Shown here one piece after another: positions 6,168 to 7,691 of a stretch of 7,691 bases of DNA; positions within the stretch are counted from its first letter, which is position 1, and each line of letters starts with the position of its first letter. The stretch spans positions 1-7,691 of the forward strand of contig QHBL01000242.1 of NCBI GenBank assembly GCA_003244125.1, in the 5' to 3' direction. The notes beneath the pieces were generated by a model. It searched no databases and was not told the origin of the DNA. It saw nothing but the letters and a program-made list of their open reading frames with translations. This DNA comes from Chthoniobacterales bacterium. GTDB lineage: Bacteria > Verrucomicrobiota > Verrucomicrobiae > Chthoniobacterales > UBA10450. The position numbers and the translations under genes were made by a program.

Positions 6168-7538
6168 TCAGGCAGCGACTGGCCCGGCGATCGGCACTTC
6201 TTCAAACTTTAGTTTGCGCCCGAGCTCGCGCCGGAGCAGGGACAAATTCAAGCAAGCTTGCAGCACCTGCGACATCACTGACAAATACCAGACCTGCCTG
6301 ATCTGGAACCCAGCGCGTTGCGAAACCAGCAACGCTGGCACGGCAAAGAGGAGCAGCCGCGACGAAGTGCTGAGCAATGGCGGCAAGGTATTCCCGAGCC
6401 CCTGAAAAACACTCGAACTACTAAAGACAATCCCCGAAGCAAGGAAGTTGAACGAAACAATGCTGAGATACTCCGCGCCAAAGGAGATGACTTGCGGATC
6501 GCGAGTGAAGCCGCGGATGAACACCGGCGCGAAAGCCCATCCCAGCACAGTCAGCACCGCCATCATTCCTGAAGCAATCCCCATCGCGGCAAGCACCGAT
6601 TGCCGCACCCGCTCGGCGCGTCGCCCGCCGAAGTTCTGCCCGACCACCGGCGAGATGGCGAAACTTAACGCCACTACCGGCAGAAACATTGCTTGCATGA
6701 CTCGCGCGCCGATGCCGAAGCCAGCCTGCGCCGCCGCGCCGAACTGCCGGATGATCGCGTAAACGACGAACATATAGACGGAGAAGAGCACGAACTCCGC
6801 TCCGGCAGGCAAACCGATCTTCAGCATCGCCCACCACACCGCCATCTGCGGGCGCCATTGCTCCAGGCGTAAACGCAGGTAGCGATACTTAGTTTCGAAA
6901 TAGAGCAGCGTGAGAATGTCCGCGACCAGAATGGAGATAAAGGTCGCCAACCCCGCTCCAGCCACACCCATGCGTGGCCACGGTCCAATTCCAAAGATGA
7001 ACAAGGGCGCAAGAATTATGTTCAACACCACACTGAGCACTTGTAATCCGACCGCCGGTTTCACAATGCCAGTTGCCCGCAAGGCCGAGCCGAGAGTCGT
7101 TAGAGGAGATTGCAGGAGTAAAGCCGGGATAAACCAGTTCAGGTAACTCTTCGCCAGCGCCGCCGTCACCCTATCGGCGGTCAGCGACGCGCAGTAGAAA
7201 TCGCGCAGCGCCATCCCCACCACTCCAAACAACACCGCGATGCATACCGACATCACGAGCGATTGATTGAAAGCGCGCTCTGCATGCGGCTGGTCCTTTC
7301 GCCCGGCCGCTTGCGCGATTGTCGCCGTCGTGCCCACGCCGAGCATCTGCGTTAACGCCAGCACTAACATCATCAAATTGCCCGCCACGCCGACCGCTGC
7401 GATGGCCTCCTTTCCAAGTCGTCCGACCCAATAAAGATCGGCCAGCATATAGAGCGTCTGCACCAGCATGCTGACCGCGAGAAACGCCGCCATATGCAGC
7501 AAGTGGCGAATCACCGGCCCTTGCGTCAGGTCTTTCAT
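6168..7538 (-). CDS. MATE family efflux transporter
   Basis: This 456-residue inner-membrane protein has about twelve hydrophobic segments in two homologous halves, the normal MATE length. The N-terminal half shows the family signature LYMLADLYWVGRLGKEAIAAVG (29-50), with Asp34 in helix 1 the expected cation-coupling residue. It also has the LGSALRATG stretch (149-157) and N173-P178 followed by GVAGAGLAT (191-199). The C-terminal half has SPVVGQNFGGRR (296-307), the GQN signature of the second lobe. Such proteins export cationic drugs or metabolites in exchange for Na+ or H+; the substrate is not predictable. The start ATG (7536-7538) is preceded by AAGG at about nine bases. The C-terminal tail is short and basic (RRELGRKLKFEEV). 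It lies 47 bp downstream of a GNAT gene and 92 bp upstream of the PfpI-like gene, all in one direction, so a shared transcript is possible. Confidence 0.93.
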   Translation of the reverse strand: MKDLTQGPVIRHLLHMAAFLAVSMLVQTLYMLADLYWVGRLGKEAIAAVGVAGNLMMLVLALTQMLGVGTTATIAQAAGRKDQPHAERAFNQSLVMSVCIAVLFGVVGMALRDFYCASLTADRVTAALAKSYLNWFIPALLLQSPLTTLGSALRATGIVKPAVGLQVLSVVLNIILAPLFIFGIGPWPRMGVAGAGLATFISILVADILTLLYFETKYRYLRLRLEQWRPQMAVWWAMLKIGLPAGAEFVLFSVYMFVVYAIIRQFGAAAQAGFGIGARVMQAMFLPVVALSFAISPVVGQNFGGRRAERVRQSVLAAMGIASGMMAVLTVLGWAFAPVFIRGFTRDPQVISFGAEYLSIVSFNFLASGIVFSSSSVFQGLGNTLPPLLSTSSRLLLFAVPALLVSQRAGFQIRQVWYLSVMSQVLQACLNLSLLRRELGRKLKFEEVPIAGPVAA

Positions 7539-7585
7539 CTCGACCTTGTCTTAATCACTCCACACCTCAGGCACAACTATGTTTG

Positions 7586-7691
7586 TCAAGGCAATCGCTT
7601 TTCATAAACAGCCTGCGTTTTGATTGGCCGATAACCCAGGGCTGGATAAAAGACATGGCTTTCCACTCGTTCGGTGTTACTTCGCACCACA
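7586..7691 (-). CDS. GNAT family N-acetyltransferase, C-terminal fragment
   Basis: Reading the minus strand from the right edge gives 34 residues ending in TGA at 7586-7588: VVRSNTERVESHVFYPALGY followed by RPIKTQAVYEKRL and a final proline. The motif ESHVFYPALGYRPIKTQ is characteristic of the last strands of GNAT acetyltransferases (the A-F-Y-x-x-x-G-Y stretch contributing to acetyl-CoA binding, then a closing strand). The N-terminal part lies beyond the window, so substrate and true length are unknown. It is on the same strand as the MATE gene and 47 bp upstream of it, which fits a small resistance- or export-type operon, but that is inference. Confidence 0.75.
   Translation of the reverse strand, partial: VVRSNTERVESHVFYPALGYRPIKTQAVYEKRLP

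Noticed and set aside
7584..7589. TTGACA on the minus strand, upstream of the MATE gene, as a -35 box, with an overlapping ACAA-N6-TTGT dyad
   Set aside because: It overlaps the GNAT stop codon, and no acceptable -10 hexamer lies 16-18 bases downstream. The dyad arms are only four bases.

Overview
The window looks like chromosomal DNA from a moderately GC-rich, Gram-negative-type soil or freshwater bacterium. The best guess is a Verrucomicrobiota member (Spartobacteria/Chthoniobacterales type), with Acidobacteriota as the alternative. The reasons are a TolB-like/TPR protein of a kind greatly expanded in those lineages, dispersed repeats built on the word CACAGATGAA, and an outer-membrane barrel beside a lipoprotein cytochrome, which implies a diderm envelope. 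The phylum call is inference from remembered family traits, not from a search.

Layout, left to right. (1) Positions 1-1785 hold a badly decayed plus-strand pseudogene. It derives from two TolB-like/TPR protein genes that appear to have been fused by a deletion and then broken by frameshifts and a nonsense codon. (2) Positions 1842-2711 encode an intact Cof-type HAD phosphatase. (3) About 560 bases without a gene (2712-3268) carry two copies of a composite repeat, the first of which supplies the stop codon of the HAD gene. (4) Positions 3269-5370 are a compact plus-strand operon: an FTR1-type iron permease, a secreted probable outer-membrane beta-barrel protein, and a small monoheme cytochrome c lipoprotein. 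The last two overlap by four bases (GTGA). (5) A 114-bp inverted-repeat element fills exactly the space between the two convergent stop codons (5371-5484). (6) From 5485 to the right edge everything is on the minus strand: a DJ-1/PfpI-family protein, a MATE efflux transporter, and the C-terminal end of a GNAT acetyltransferase running off the window.

The most coherent functional unit is the permease-barrel-cytochrome operon. FTR1 permeases import iron coupled to ferrous iron oxidation, and some bacterial FTR1 proteins are fused to cytochrome c. Here a separate cytochrome lipoprotein could take electrons from Fe(II) in the periplasm, with the barrel serving the outer membrane. The most unusual non-coding signal is a repeat architecture seen in three places: short terminal inverted repeats enclosing two hairpins whose loops are complementary to each other. 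In the minus-strand group, GNAT and MATE are 47 bp apart and may be co-transcribed; the PfpI-like gene follows after 92 bp with its own strong ribosome binding site.
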